NCBI RefSeq assembly: GCF_000731095.1
Contig: NZ_JMTZ01000021.1
Coordinates: forward strand, 124,001 to 188,000
Source of the DNA: Lysobacter antibioticus
GTDB lineage: Bacteria > Pseudomonadota > Gammaproteobacteria > Xanthomonadales > Xanthomonadaceae
Length of the DNA: 64,000 bases
Reading direction: 5' to 3'
How positions within the stretch are numbered: position 1 is the first letter of the stretch; each line of letters opens with the position of its first letter. The translations under genes were made by a program, and so were the position numbers. The notes under the pieces were generated by a model. That model worked only from the letters and a program-made list of their open reading frames with translations. It did not search any database and had not been told where the DNA came from. Positions 41,055-49,631 of this stretch are shown piece by piece.

Positions 41055-41800
41055 GCCCGAGCCTCGAACAGCACCTCTGCGTAATCCCACGGCCAGACGC
41101 CGGTGACCGCCGCGATGCCGGCCTCTGCAGCGCGCAGCATCGGCCATAGCGCGCGAGGGACCAGACCCATGGCGATCAGCGGAGTGCTCGGAAAACGCCC
41201 GTGCCGAAGCACGGAGGATCGCTCCGCGCTAAACCCGGCCGAGCGCAGCAGTGCCTGCCACTCCTCTCGGGTCCGTTGTACTTTCAGCCCCTTCTCGGTG
41301 ACGCATCGGCGCGTACGCGCCTGCTCTATCATGATCAGCGATCCGCCCGGCTTCATCGCGTTTCGAACGGATACGAGCAAGGCCCTGGCCTGATCGTCGT
41401 CGACGAGGTAGCTCAGGACCACATAGACCATGACCCCATCGACCGTGCCCGGGGCCAGCGGCAGTTGTTTGCCGTCGATGGCTACGAAAAGGCAGTTCTG
41501 ATCGCCACATCGTGCCCGGGCATGCCGCAACAGGTCCGCGGCGATATCGACACCGAGCATGGTGTAGCCGGCATCGAGCAAGGGCCGGGTGGAACTGCCG
41601 GTTCCGCAGCCGAGGTCGAGCAGACAACCCGATTCGATGCCGCGGCGTTTCAATGCGGCTAGAAATGCGCTGTTGCGGATGGCCGCCAGATATTTGTTCT
41701 TGTGGCCGCGGCTGTCCAGGGGATCGATGATCGCCGCATCGGGATCGATTGAGGCCAACGAGTTCCAGTAGGCGCGCTGCTCTCGATCAGCCTGGCTCAC
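41051..41800 (-). CDS. Class I SAM-dependent methyltransferase
   Basis: A 249-residue methyltransferase with motif I CLLDLGCGTGSSTRPL near residue 59, an acidic residue closing strand 2 (MLGVDIA), the post-motif DGKQLPLAPGTVDGVMVYVV and a typical GGSLIMIEQ strand. It probably methylates a small molecule or sugar; nothing points to rRNA or DNA. The GTG start overlaps the upstream membrane gene by 14 bases; no good ATG lies near. The ATGA overlap downstream couples it to the FAD enzyme. Confidence 0.8.
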   Translation of the reverse strand: MSQADREQRAYWNSLASIDPDAAIIDPLDSRGHKNKYLAAIRNSAFLAALKRRGIESGCLLDLGCGTGSSTRPLLDAGYTMLGVDIAADLLRHARARCGDQNCLFVAIDGKQLPLAPGTVDGVMVYVVLSYLVDDDQARALLVSVRNAMKPGGSLIMIEQARTRRCVTEKGLKVQRTREEWQALLRSAGFSAERSSVLRHGRFPSTPLIAMGLVPRALWPMLRAAEAGIAAVTGVWPWDYAEVLFEARA

Positions 41801-42770
41801 GTCGGGCTCCGAGCATCCACGCGCTGGACAGTGCGGCGGCCGCGATTTCCGCACCGAGAAACACCAGCCTGGCCAGGGTCGCGGTGACGGCCAGGGTCGC
41901 CGCATCCGCCCCGGTCAATCCGGGCGCCGCGACGAAAATCGCCTCGCGCACGGCGATGCCGGCGGGAACAACGAAAGCGGCCAAGGCGAGGATCGAGGCG
42001 CCGCCGTACCAGGTTCCGAGCAGCAGCCGCTCGGGCCAGTCCGCCAGGCCATGCAGCATGATCGCAAACGACGCGAAATAGAAAATCCATTCCGAACAGA
42101 GCAGCGCGGTGCCTTTCCAGGGCATCGGCGGCAACGGCCGGCTGCTCGTCAGCGGCGCCAGGCGAGGCAGAAAGCGGGACAGCTGTTTCAGCATCCAGGA
42201 CTCGATGGCCGGATGACGATGCATCCATTCCACCGAAGCGATCACCGGAACGAGCAGCAACAGCCAGGCATGGGAGTAGCGAAAAGCGAGCATCAGCGCG
42301 ACGACCAGTCCCGCGGCGAGCGCATTGGTCGTGGCCATTTGCCATAAATTGGCGATCACCACCTCGCTCGCGCGATGGGTGCCCGACATGCGCTGGCTTT
42401 GGTAGACAATACCCCAGACTTTGCCGGGCAGGTAGCGCACGATCTGGGCCTGCAGATAGATCGGCAACCCGGTCCGGCGGGAACTGCGCTCCCCGGCGAC
42501 GCGGTCGAGCAGGCCGAGGTGGTAGCAACCCTTGATCGCATACATCGGGACGGCGACCAGCACGGCCAGCAGCACCTGCTGCCAACCGATCGCGGCCATG
42601 GACTTGCCGACCACCGAGACTTCCGGTTCGAGCGCGTGAGCCAGGAAGGCCAGCGCTCCCAGCACGAGCAGCCAGGTCAAGGCCTTGCGGACCGGGCCCG
42701 AGGGGCGACCCGGGCGCGTCGTCGTCGCTGCGCCTACGGGCTCGTCGGTGCTAAGGGGCGGGGTGGTCAT
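41787..42770 (-). CDS. LPG_synthase_TM / UPF0104-type membrane protein (flippase-like)
   Basis: A 327-residue polytopic protein with about seven to eight hydrophobic segments starting near residue 30, resembling the flippase-like membrane domain found in MprF and AglD. Seen: the family pattern LQAQIVRYLPGKVWGIVYQS and the late VPAGIAVREAIFVAAPG. It lacks the soluble lysyl-transferase domain of MprF. Next to glycosyltransferases, such proteins are thought to move lipid-linked sugars or to assist polyprenyl-sugar enzymes, but activity is unproven. Confidence 0.75.
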   Translation of the reverse strand: MTTPPLSTDEPVGAATTTRPGRPSGPVRKALTWLLVLGALAFLAHALEPEVSVVGKSMAAIGWQQVLLAVLVAVPMYAIKGCYHLGLLDRVAGERSSRRTGLPIYLQAQIVRYLPGKVWGIVYQSQRMSGTHRASEVVIANLWQMATTNALAAGLVVALMLAFRYSHAWLLLLVPVIASVEWMHRHPAIESWMLKQLSRFLPRLAPLTSSRPLPPMPWKGTALLCSEWIFYFASFAIMLHGLADWPERLLLGTWYGGASILALAAFVVPAGIAVREAIFVAAPGLTGADAATLAVTATLARLVFLGAEIAAAALSSAWMLGARREPG

Positions 42771-42795
42771 AAAGCAGGCAATCGCGACTCGTTCG

Positions 42796-43968
42796 TCAGC
42801 TCGTCAGCGCGCGGGTCGCCGCATCGACCACCCGCTCCAGGTCCGAGTCGCTGAGCTTGGGCGAAAGCGGCAGGCTCACGGTCTGCTGTCCGATCCTTCT
42901 GGCATTCGGCCACTGGTCTGGGTCCCAACCGAAACGCTCGCGATAGTAAGGGTGCTCGGCAACGGACAGATAATGCACCCCGGTACCAACGCCGTGGGCA
43001 TTCATGCGATTCAGGAAGGTGTCGCGTTCGATCCCTGCGCGGGCAGGATCGATCATCACCGTGTAGAGGTGGAACGCATGCCGGGTATGGCTTTCCGGAT
43101 CGGCAGGCAAGCCCAGCGGCAGCTCCGCAAGCGCGTGGCCGTAGCCCGCCCACAACTCCTGTCTCCGCTGCCAGCTCTGTTCCACCCGTGCGAGTTGGTG
43201 CAGTCCGATCGAGGCTTGCAGATCCATCATGTTGTATTTGAAGCCGCACTCGACGACTTGATAGTGTTTGTAACCCTTGTCGCTGAAACGGTGCCAGGCG
43301 TCCTGGCTCATTCCGTGCAGGGCCAGCATTCGCGCGCGGGCGATCAATTCGGCATTGCGGCCGACGATGAGGCCGCCTTCGCCGGTTACGACGTTCTTGG
43401 TGACGTAGAAGCTGAAGCAGCCGAAGTCGCCGAACGTACCTGTCCTCTGGCCGCGGTATTCGCTTTCGATGGAATGCGCGCAGTCTTCGATCACCATCAG
43501 GTTGTGTTTGTTCGCAATCGCCATGATGCGATCCATGTTGCAAGGGCGCCCGGCGAAATGCACCGGCAGAATGGCTCGCGTGCGCGGCGTGATCGCCGCT
43601 TCGATCGCATCCGGATCGATGTTCTGGGTGACCGGATCGACATCGGCGAGGACCGGCGCCAGGCCGGCATGGATGATCGAGTTGACGGTCGCACAGAAAG
43701 TCAGCGGTGTGGTGATGACTTCACTGCCCGGCTCCAGGCCCGCTGCGACCATGCTGACGTGCATCGCGGCGGTGCAGGAGTTCACGCCTGCGACCAGCTG
43801 CGGCTCGATGCCCTTATAGCGGGCGAAATCGGACTCGAAACGAGCGACCCTCGGACCGGTTCCCAGCCAACCCGAACGTAGGCAGGCCTCCACCTCCGCA
43901 ATCTCGGGTTCCTGGATGTCCGGAGCGGCAAAAACCAGAAAGGGGGGCTTGGTTTCGGTCGAATTCAT
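42796..43968 (-). CDS. DegT/DnrJ/EryC1/StrS sugar aminotransferase
   Basis: PLP enzyme of 390 residues that transaminates a keto sugar nucleotide. Seen: the GVNSCTAAMHVSM segment, DVDPVTQNIDPD, IEDCAHSIESEY with the PLP-ring Asp, the Schiff-base Lys191 in FSFYVTKNVVTGEGG, and a C-terminal HYLSVAEHPYYRERFG. Closest in feel to ArnB/PglE-type enzymes of amino-sugar synthesis. It leads the minus-strand run aminotransferase, membrane protein, methyltransferase, FAD enzyme (25-base gap, then overlaps). No sugar dehydratase or epimerase is present here, so the substrate must be made elsewhere. Confidence 0.9.
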   Translation of the reverse strand: MNSTETKPPFLVFAAPDIQEPEIAEVEACLRSGWLGTGPRVARFESDFARYKGIEPQLVAGVNSCTAAMHVSMVAAGLEPGSEVITTPLTFCATVNSIIHAGLAPVLADVDPVTQNIDPDAIEAAITPRTRAILPVHFAGRPCNMDRIMAIANKHNLMVIEDCAHSIESEYRGQRTGTFGDFGCFSFYVTKNVVTGEGGLIVGRNAELIARARMLALHGMSQDAWHRFSDKGYKHYQVVECGFKYNMMDLQASIGLHQLARVEQSWQRRQELWAGYGHALAELPLGLPADPESHTRHAFHLYTVMIDPARAGIERDTFLNRMNAHGVGTGVHYLSVAEHPYYRERFGWDPDQWPNARRIGQQTVSLPLSPKLSDSDLERVVDAATRALTS

Positions 43969-44211
43969 GGCGGATCGGTGTCCTGAGTGGGTGACGCTCT
44001 ATTGGGGCTTGTTCGAGAGCAGGCGCCGGCAGCATCTGGCCGGCCGGGCTGAGCTCTCGTCTCGCGGATCGAGATGCTCCTTCTCGCGTTCGCGACCTGT
44101 TACAGCCGTCCGGCCTGCATCAGACGCAGACTCCGTCGACGGCGGCGCAAGAAGCATGGCGGGGCATCGGTCTGACCGCCGCCGCGATTTCGTCGTTAGC
44201 CCGTTTCGACT

Positions 44212-46104
44212 TCATTGCTGACCCAGCAGGGCTTTCGTCTTCGCGAGTTCCGCGCGTCCTTGCGTGTCGTAGGGGCCCATGCGTTGATCCAATACCGCCA
44301 GCAACCGCTCGGCTTCCGGGCGCATCTTTCGGACCGCATAGATATTCGCGAGCAGGGCGCCGGTCGGCAGGTCGCCGCTCGCCTTCCAGGCGAGTTCCGC
44401 CTGCCGCTGGGCTTCTGCCGTACGGCCGGCATGCAGGAACATTTCCGCAGCCAGGAACCGGGTCAGCCATTTGGAGCGCGAGTAGTCCGGCTGAGTCTTT
44501 GCTTTTTCGAGCATGACCGAAATGCCGTCGGCGATCGCCGAGTCGGTCAGCCTGCCGCAGCCTTGTTCCTTGACGACGCGGGCGAGCAAGCGCAGGGCCG
44601 GAACCTCGGCCATGCTGAGCTTGGGGCGAGCCTCGATCAGAGCGCGCTGCAGATCCGTGGGGGGAACATCGATGCCCCGCATGCAGTCCAGCGTCACCCA
44701 GCTGATCCTGCCAATGACCCGGTTGCGCGGGTTCTTGCTGGCGAGCAGATCGGCGAAGGCATCGTAGGAGGCTTGAGTCTCGCCTTTTCTCAGGGCGATC
44801 GTGGCGCGGACCAGTTGGGCGCGCATCGAGTCCGGATGATGCTTGAGGCCCTGTTCCAGGATCAGATCCTCGGCTTGCCAGACATGCGCGCGTCCGCCGG
44901 TCGCAAAGGCGAACGACAGGGCAAATCCAGCGGCGATGACCAGACCCAATTGGCGGGGAGTGAAGACATTCGTGGGCAGGTCTTTAGGGACCAATGAAGC
45001 CAGGCCCACGACGGCCAGGATCAGGCCGAACGCGGGGAGGTAGTTGCGATGTTCGAAGTAAAGTTCCAGGGCAAGAATGCTGGATTCAACGCCGTGGGCC
45101 ACGAGGAAGAAGAACCAGCCGGCAAATACGCTGGGCGCGCGCTTGCGCAGCGCGATGGAGCCCGCGCTGATCGCCAGCAAAGCGAGCAGAGAGAACAGAG
45201 TCGTCGGTGGGGAGAGCAAGCCGGTGGAGGGCTGGAAATCGTCGGTATACAGGCCGAGCAACGGTGTGCGGGGGACGAGTACCGTCCCGATGTAGTCCAT
45301 CAGCACTCGCGACTGCGACAGCAGCCGTTCGACCAGGGTGAAGTCTCGCTCGGCATAACCGCTCAGCAGGCGATCGGGCGTTGCGATCAACAGGCCGACG
45401 ACGGCCAGTCCCGGAAGCAACAGGAGCAGCCCGAAGAAGGCTTGGACGGCCCGATCGGGCTTGGGCCGCGAGACGAAATACGCCAGTTCGATCACCAGGC
45501 ATAGCGCAGGCGCTACGGCCGCGTTCTCCTTGCTCATCAAGCCGGCGAAGACCAGCAAGGGAAACAGTAAAAACAGGCCGAGCAAGGCTCTGCGGGTCTT
45601 GCCGTCGATCAGTTGGCGGCGGGCGGCGAGGTAAGCCCACAACGATGCCAACACGAACAGAGTGCTCAGCTGCGCCATGCGTTGCACCGAGTAGAGCACG
45701 GTGCTGACGTTGATCGGATGCAGCAGCCACAGGGCGACGACGATGCTCGCGAACAGATCGGAATTCGTGGACAGCCGCTGATCCTGGGCGAGAAGCCGTC
45801 GGATGACCTGCCAGCCGAGGAATCCGCAGGCCAGGTGGATGACGAGGTTGCCCAGCTTGTAGGCGTAGGGGCTGTGACCGCTCAGTTCGGCGCTGAGCAG
45901 AAAGCTCGCCATCGACAACGGTCGTCCAAGCATGCCGGACTGGTTGCCGAACACCACCGATTGCCAGCTCAGCTCGCCAGTCAGCCAACTCTGGACCGGA
46001 TTGAGATTCGGCAGGTCGTCGAACAGGAACGGGCCCGAAAGACCCGGCCAGTAAATCAAGCAGGTCAGAGCCATCGCAACCAACAGCACGATACGAGCGG
46101 GCAT
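44212..46104 (-). CDS. GT-C-like multi-pass membrane protein with C-terminal TPRs, candidate pilin glycan transferase
   Basis: A 630-residue protein with about ten to eleven membrane helices over the first 420 residues and a soluble helical C-terminus of about 210 residues that reads as TPR-type repeats (AEMFLHAGRTAEAQRQAELA, ANIYAVRKMRPEAERLLAVL). Early loop FDDLPNLNPVQSW carries the acidic pair seen in GT-C enzymes, and HRNYLPAFGL matches the TMTC-like family. It resembles TMTC/DUF1736-TPR proteins in layout. Lying directly downstream of two pilin genes, it is a good candidate for adding a lipid-linked sugar to pilin, but this is inference from position. Confidence 0.65.
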   Translation of the reverse strand: MPARIVLLVAMALTCLIYWPGLSGPFLFDDLPNLNPVQSWLTGELSWQSVVFGNQSGMLGRPLSMASFLLSAELSGHSPYAYKLGNLVIHLACGFLGWQVIRRLLAQDQRLSTNSDLFASIVVALWLLHPINVSTVLYSVQRMAQLSTLFVLASLWAYLAARRQLIDGKTRRALLGLFLLFPLLVFAGLMSKENAAVAPALCLVIELAYFVSRPKPDRAVQAFFGLLLLLPGLAVVGLLIATPDRLLSGYAERDFTLVERLLSQSRVLMDYIGTVLVPRTPLLGLYTDDFQPSTGLLSPPTTLFSLLALLAISAGSIALRKRAPSVFAGWFFFLVAHGVESSILALELYFEHRNYLPAFGLILAVVGLASLVPKDLPTNVFTPRQLGLVIAAGFALSFAFATGGRAHVWQAEDLILEQGLKHHPDSMRAQLVRATIALRKGETQASYDAFADLLASKNPRNRVIGRISWVTLDCMRGIDVPPTDLQRALIEARPKLSMAEVPALRLLARVVKEQGCGRLTDSAIADGISVMLEKAKTQPDYSRSKWLTRFLAAEMFLHAGRTAEAQRQAELAWKASGDLPTGALLANIYAVRKMRPEAERLLAVLDQRMGPYDTQGRAELAKTKALLGQQ

Positions 46105-46225
46105 AGTCCGTTCCGCAGAAAGATTGGCGCTGACTATACGGGCCGGCCAGGGTTCTGCCGAGTACTGCTCGCGCGCGCAGTGACCGAGCGCGCGATTTAG
46201 AGCGCGCGCAGGGTTGCGATCGTTC

Positions 46226-46639
46226 TCAACGACACTCGGCGGGCACTCGGGTCAAGTCGGTGCCGCTGGGGACGCTGCAATCCCATTCCACGCGGCCGGC
46301 CGCCAAGGTCGGGCGCAGGGTAAAAGTTATCGGGACCCCCGAGTTCGGCGACGTCGTCGCGGTCACCACGCCGTTCGCGCCGATCGCCACGCTGGCGCAG
46401 TAGCTCGAAGCCGCGAAACTGTAGCCGGTATTGGTTGCAGTGACTTGATTCAGCGCTCCCCGGTCCTGTGCCGTCTCGGAGACGGACAGCTTGGCCGCTG
46501 CGGCGACATTGAGGCATTCTGCGTTCTTGGTCCGGCTGACGTAGTCGAGGTAACCGGGGAGTGCGATTGCGATCAGGATCCCTAGGATCGCAACGACGAT
46601 CATCAGCTCGATCAAGGTAAAGCCTTTTTGCCGCTTCAT
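46226..46639 (-). CDS. pilA: Type IV major-type pilin, second copy
   Basis: A 137-residue class a type IV prepilin: short leader MKRQKG cut before Phe, Glu at mature position 5 (FTLIEL), the hydrophobic helix ending near residue 29, and four cysteines, the last two forming the expected C-terminal disulfide loop (EWDCSV ... PAECR). It is roughly 60% identical by eye to the other pilin; the alpha-helix is almost the same, differences lie in the beta region. It has its own sigma-54 promoter and a GGGGGA ribosome site. Confidence 0.95.
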   Translation of the reverse strand: MKRQKGFTLIELMIVVAILGILIAIALPGYLDYVSRTKNAECLNVAAAAKLSVSETAQDRGALNQVTATNTGYSFAASSYCASVAIGANGVVTATTSPNSGVPITFTLRPTLAAGRVEWDCSVPSGTDLTRVPAECR

Positions 46640-46724
46640 AGCGTATCCCCCCTGGATATTTGCTGTTCGCGTGGGCTGGCTGTCGTCGCCTTCGGCGAGA
46701 CGTTTTGCCACCTGATCAAGTACA

Positions 46725-46740
46725 AGCACAGGCTGTGCCA
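46725..46740 (-). promoter_or_regulatory. Sigma-54 promoter of the downstream pilin gene
   Basis: On the minus strand the sequence is TGGCACA-GCCT-GTGC, with GG and GC exactly ten bases apart, matching the -24/-12 consensus TGGCACG-N4-TTGC. The start would lie about 12 bases on, giving a leader near 75 bases. A GACAAC-N10-GTTGTC inverted repeat (46772-46793) lies just upstream and may bind an activator. Confidence 0.8.
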
Positions 46741-46950
46741 AGTTTCGTAAGCGGCACCGTAAAATGTGATAGACAACTCGATTTATCGTTGTCGCGTGCA
46801 ATTGTTCGAGCAAAAGTACGAAGCGCCCCGCTCAAACGCCGCTCGGCAATTGGTTTTTAGCTAGGCGCGATCGGCTGATACCGCAGAAATTTGCCCACTC
46901 GGATGCAGCGGGCGCATGCGGGCAGAGCCGCTGTCCGCCGGCTGAAGCCC

Positions 46951-46983
46951 AAAAAGAAAGGGCCCCGGTAAACCGGGGCCCTC
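46951..46983 (-). terminator. Rho-independent terminator after the first pilin gene
   Basis: Perfect 9-bp stem GGGCCCCGG / CCGGGGCCC with a TTTA loop, followed on the minus strand by TTTCTTTTT. It separates the two pilin genes and so supports independent transcription. Confidence 0.9.
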
Positions 46984-47011
46984 GCTCGAAGCTATGACAA
47001 TCGGTCGACTA

Positions 47012-47431
47012 TTAGCGGCACTCGGCCGGCAGCTGCGACTTCTTGGCACCGCCGGTTTCGTTGCAATCCCACTCAACGCGGCCGGCGTCCAGGGTCGGAA
47101 CCAGCTCGAACTTGGCGAGCGTGGTGGCGCCGGTGGCCTGGGTGGTCGCGGTGATGGTGCCGCCCGAAGCGATGGTCACGCTGGCGCAGTAGCTCGAAGC
47201 AACGAAGCTGTAGCCGGTGATGGCCTGGCTCGTGATCGCAGCGAGGTTGCCACGGTCCTGCGCGGTTTCCGACACGGCCAGCTTGGCGGCGGCGGCAACG
47301 TTGATGCACTCGGCGTTCTTGGTGCGGACGGTGTAGTCCTGGTACGCCGGCAGAGCGATGGCGATCAGGATGCCGAGGATGGCGATGACGATCATCAGTT
47401 CGATGAGGGTAAAGCCTTGCTGCTTCTTCAT
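47012..47431 (-). CDS. pilA: Type IV major-type pilin, first copy
   Basis: A 139-residue prepilin with leader MKKQQG, mature start [16 protein letters not shown] (Glu5 present), and four cysteines with the C-terminal pair in [10 protein letters not shown] and PAECR. The central region is rich in Thr/Ser/Ala/Gly ([19 protein letters not shown]), giving many possible O-glycosylation points. Strong ribosome site AGGGGA, a clear sigma-54 promoter upstream and a strong terminator downstream suggest that this is the main, highly expressed pilin. Confidence 0.96.
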   Translation of the reverse strand: MKKQQGFTLIELMIVIAILGILIAIALPAYQDYTVRTKNAECINVAAAAKLAVSETAQDRGNLAAITSQAITGYSFVASSYCASVTIASGGTITATTQATGATTLAKFELVPTLDAGRVEWDCNETGGAKKSQLPAECR

Positions 47432-47530
47432 GGTATTTCCCCTAGGAGTGATTGAGTTGCTTCACGTGCCTGCAGGCTCGATTGCTCGGTCCTTCGGCAG
47501 CCGTGCGTGCCGCACGTGCATAAAGGAATA

Positions 47531-47546
47531 CGCACATCCCATGCCA
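47531..47546 (-). promoter_or_regulatory. Sigma-54 promoter of the upstream pilin gene
   Basis: The minus strand reads TGGCATG-GGAT-GTGC, with GG-N10-GC spacing exact. It would start about 88 bases before the pilin ATG. PilR, encoded just upstream, is a sigma-54-dependent activator. Confidence 0.85.
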
Positions 47547-47622
47547 ACCTCCGTAGTTATGAACCGGGGGATCGAAAGTGATAGTCAGGTCACGTAAAGC
47601 GAGTTCGAGGCGGCGGTTGGGG

Positions 47623-47670
47623 TGACGCAAAAGGTCAGTCGGAGGGCTGTGGTGGTGACCTAATGCGTCA
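47623..47670 (-). promoter_or_regulatory. Candidate PilR upstream activating sites
   Basis: Two TGAC-N7-GTCA inverted repeats (47623-47637 and 47656-47670) have centres 33 bases apart, close to three helix turns, and lie about 77-124 bases before the -24 element, the right place for a sigma-54 activator. The half-site differs from the TGTC-type motif reported for Pseudomonas PilR, so binding is an inference. Confidence 0.45.
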
Positions 47671-48125
47671 TGTTGCACATTGATCGGCCGGAACTGAGGC
47701 GCTCGTCACGCAAGGCTTGGCCGGTGCCGGAGCCACGGCAGATGAGCAGGAAAAGCGAATCGGCGGTGCGTTTCGCGGTGCCCGCAACGCCTGGTTCGGG
47801 GCGGCGGCCACGTCCAGCAGCGAGCGGTAGCGGTCGCCGTGTGCATGTAGATGTCCGGTGCGTACATGCGTGGCGCGGCATGGATGGGCGAGGCGCTTCG
47901 GCTGCGTCTGCGCGAGCGGCGATGAGGTTTCGTTTCGACGAGGAGGCGAGTCGCGTCGCTGGGGCGCGCCGAAAGCCGCGTGCCCGATAACCGAGGAATC
48001 TGTTGCGGGCCATCGATAGCCGACGACGCGGCAGGTGCGCCGGCCGCGTTGCGTTCGCGACGGTGCTGTCGATGGTGCGGCAGGCTCGACAGAACGGAAA
48101 CGTCGTTCGGCCGAGCGTTCGCGGA
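47671..48125. other. Intergenic stretch between pilin promoter and pilR, nothing recognised
   Basis: About 450 bases. A 106-codon plus-strand frame exists here but is arginine-, serine- and alanine-rich with no pattern I trust. No hairpin plus T-run for pilR was found. Confidence 0.4.
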
Positions 48126-49532
48126 TCAGTCGATCCCGAGTTTCTTGAGCTTGTAGCGCAGCGCGCGGAAGGTGATGCCGAGGGCGGCTGCGGTGCGGGT
48201 CTTGTTGTAGCGGTTTTCCTGCAGGGCCTGCTGGATCGCGGCGCGCTCGATCTCTTCTATATAAGAGGGCAGGGCGCTGGTCGCGGTGTCGCGCGGGTTG
48301 AGGGTGCGCGGGTCGACGGCGCCGGCCGCTTGCTGCGGCGCTGCGCCTGCGTTCTGCAGTTCGCTCAGAGGGGCCTGGGTGGCCAGGCGCGGCAGGCGCA
48401 GGTCGCTGGCGTTGAGGACTTCGCCTTCGGCCAGGGCGAGCGCGCGCTCAAGAATGTTCTCGAGCTCGCGCACGTTGCCAGGGAAGCCGTAGGCGCGCAG
48501 CGCTTCCTGGGCGTCCTCGCCGAGGCGCGGCACCGGACGGCCCTGGCTACCGGCGAGCCGGTGCAGGATCTTCGCGGCCAGGCCGGGCAGGTCGTCGAGG
48601 CGTTCGCGCAACGGCGGCACGCGCAGCTCGATCACGTTGATGCGGTAGTACAAGTCTTGGCGGAAGCGGCCTTCGGCGACGAGCGCGGCCAGGTCCTTAT
48701 GGGTCGCCGACAGGATGCGCACGTCGACGACGAGCTCGGCCTGGGCGCCGACCGGACGAATGGATTTTTCCTGGATCGCGCGCAGCAGCTTGACCTGCAT
48801 CGGCAGCGGCAGCTCGGCGACTTCGTCCAGGAACAAGGTGCCGCCGTCGGCGGCCTGGAACAGGCCGGGTTTGTCGACGTGGGCGCCGGTGAAGCTGCCC
48901 TTCTTGTGGCCGAAGAATTCGCTCTCCATCAGCTCGGCGGGAATCGCGCCGCAGTTGACCGGAACGAACGGGCCGTCGGCGCGGCCGCCTTCGGAATGGA
49001 TGGTGCGCGCGACCAGTTCCTTGCCGACGCCGGACTCGCCGGCGATATACACCGGGGCCTGGCTGCGGGCGACCTTGCCGATGGTCTGGCGCAGTTTGAT
49101 CATCGCCGGCGATTCGCCGTACAGGCGCGAACCGACCGCTTCGCTGGCGCTGCGGCGGGTGTCGTTGAGTTCGAGGGCGTGGCGCACGAGATCGCGCAAC
49201 ACCGCCAGGTCGACCGGCTTTGCGACGAAATCGAAGGCGCCGGCCTTGAGCGCGTCGACCGCGGCTTCGACGTTGCCGAAGGCGGTGATCATCGCGACCG
49301 GGGTGTTGGGGTATTTCTGGCTGATCTCGGCGATCAGGTCCATGCCCGAGCCGTCGGGCAGGCGCATGTCGGTCAGGCACAGGTCGTAACGATTGCGCAG
49401 CAGTTGGCTGCGCGCCTCGCCGAGGCCCGATGCGGTATCGCAACGCAGGCCCATGCGGCCCAAGGTCATGACGAGGAGCTCGCGAATATCGCGCTCGTCA
49501 TCGACCACTAATGCACTACGAGTTTCTGCCAT
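48126..49532 (-). CDS. pilR: Sigma-54-dependent response regulator PilR
   Basis: NtrC-family activator of pilin genes. The 468-residue protein has a receiver domain (acidic DD at 11-12, phospho-acceptor Asp55 in LCLTDMRLPDGSG), an AAA+ domain with Walker A GESGVGKE, Walker B TLFLDEVAELP, and a sigma-54 contact loop reading GSFTGA rather than GAFTGA, a form seen in other PilR proteins. A Fis-type helix-turn-helix ends the protein (YNKTRTAAALGITFRALRYK). Start chosen at MAETRS, just before the receiver strand. The 99-base gap to pilS suggests co-transcription. Confidence 0.96.
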   Translation of the reverse strand: MAETRSALVVDDERDIRELLVMTLGRMGLRCDTASGLGEARSQLLRNRYDLCLTDMRLPDGSGMDLIAEISQKYPNTPVAMITAFGNVEAAVDALKAGAFDFVAKPVDLAVLRDLVRHALELNDTRRSASEAVGSRLYGESPAMIKLRQTIGKVARSQAPVYIAGESGVGKELVARTIHSEGGRADGPFVPVNCGAIPAELMESEFFGHKKGSFTGAHVDKPGLFQAADGGTLFLDEVAELPLPMQVKLLRAIQEKSIRPVGAQAELVVDVRILSATHKDLAALVAEGRFRQDLYYRINVIELRVPPLRERLDDLPGLAAKILHRLAGSQGRPVPRLGEDAQEALRAYGFPGNVRELENILERALALAEGEVLNASDLRLPRLATQAPLSELQNAGAAPQQAAGAVDPRTLNPRDTATSALPSYIEEIERAAIQQALQENRYNKTRTAAALGITFRALRYKLKKLGID

Positions 49533-49631
49533 TGCGCCCTCCACCGCCCACGATAGCTTAACGAGGCCGTCGCGGCCAAGACGCACATGATCGGGAATCC
49601 CAGACCGGGAATCCGCTCACGCAAGTATGGC

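Noticed and set aside
46105-46225. GCGCGC hairpin after the second pilin as a terminator
   Set aside because: No T-run follows on the minus strand; read-through into the GT-C/TPR gene is possible.
47467-47515. GGCACG-type -24 motifs nearer the pilin gene
   Set aside because: GG-to-GC spacing is 8 or 11 bases rather than 10; the 47531-47546 site fits exactly.
47670-47990. 106-codon frame between the pilin promoter and pilR
   Set aside because: Composition is Arg/Ser/Ala-rich and it overlaps candidate regulatory sites; no family similarity recognised.
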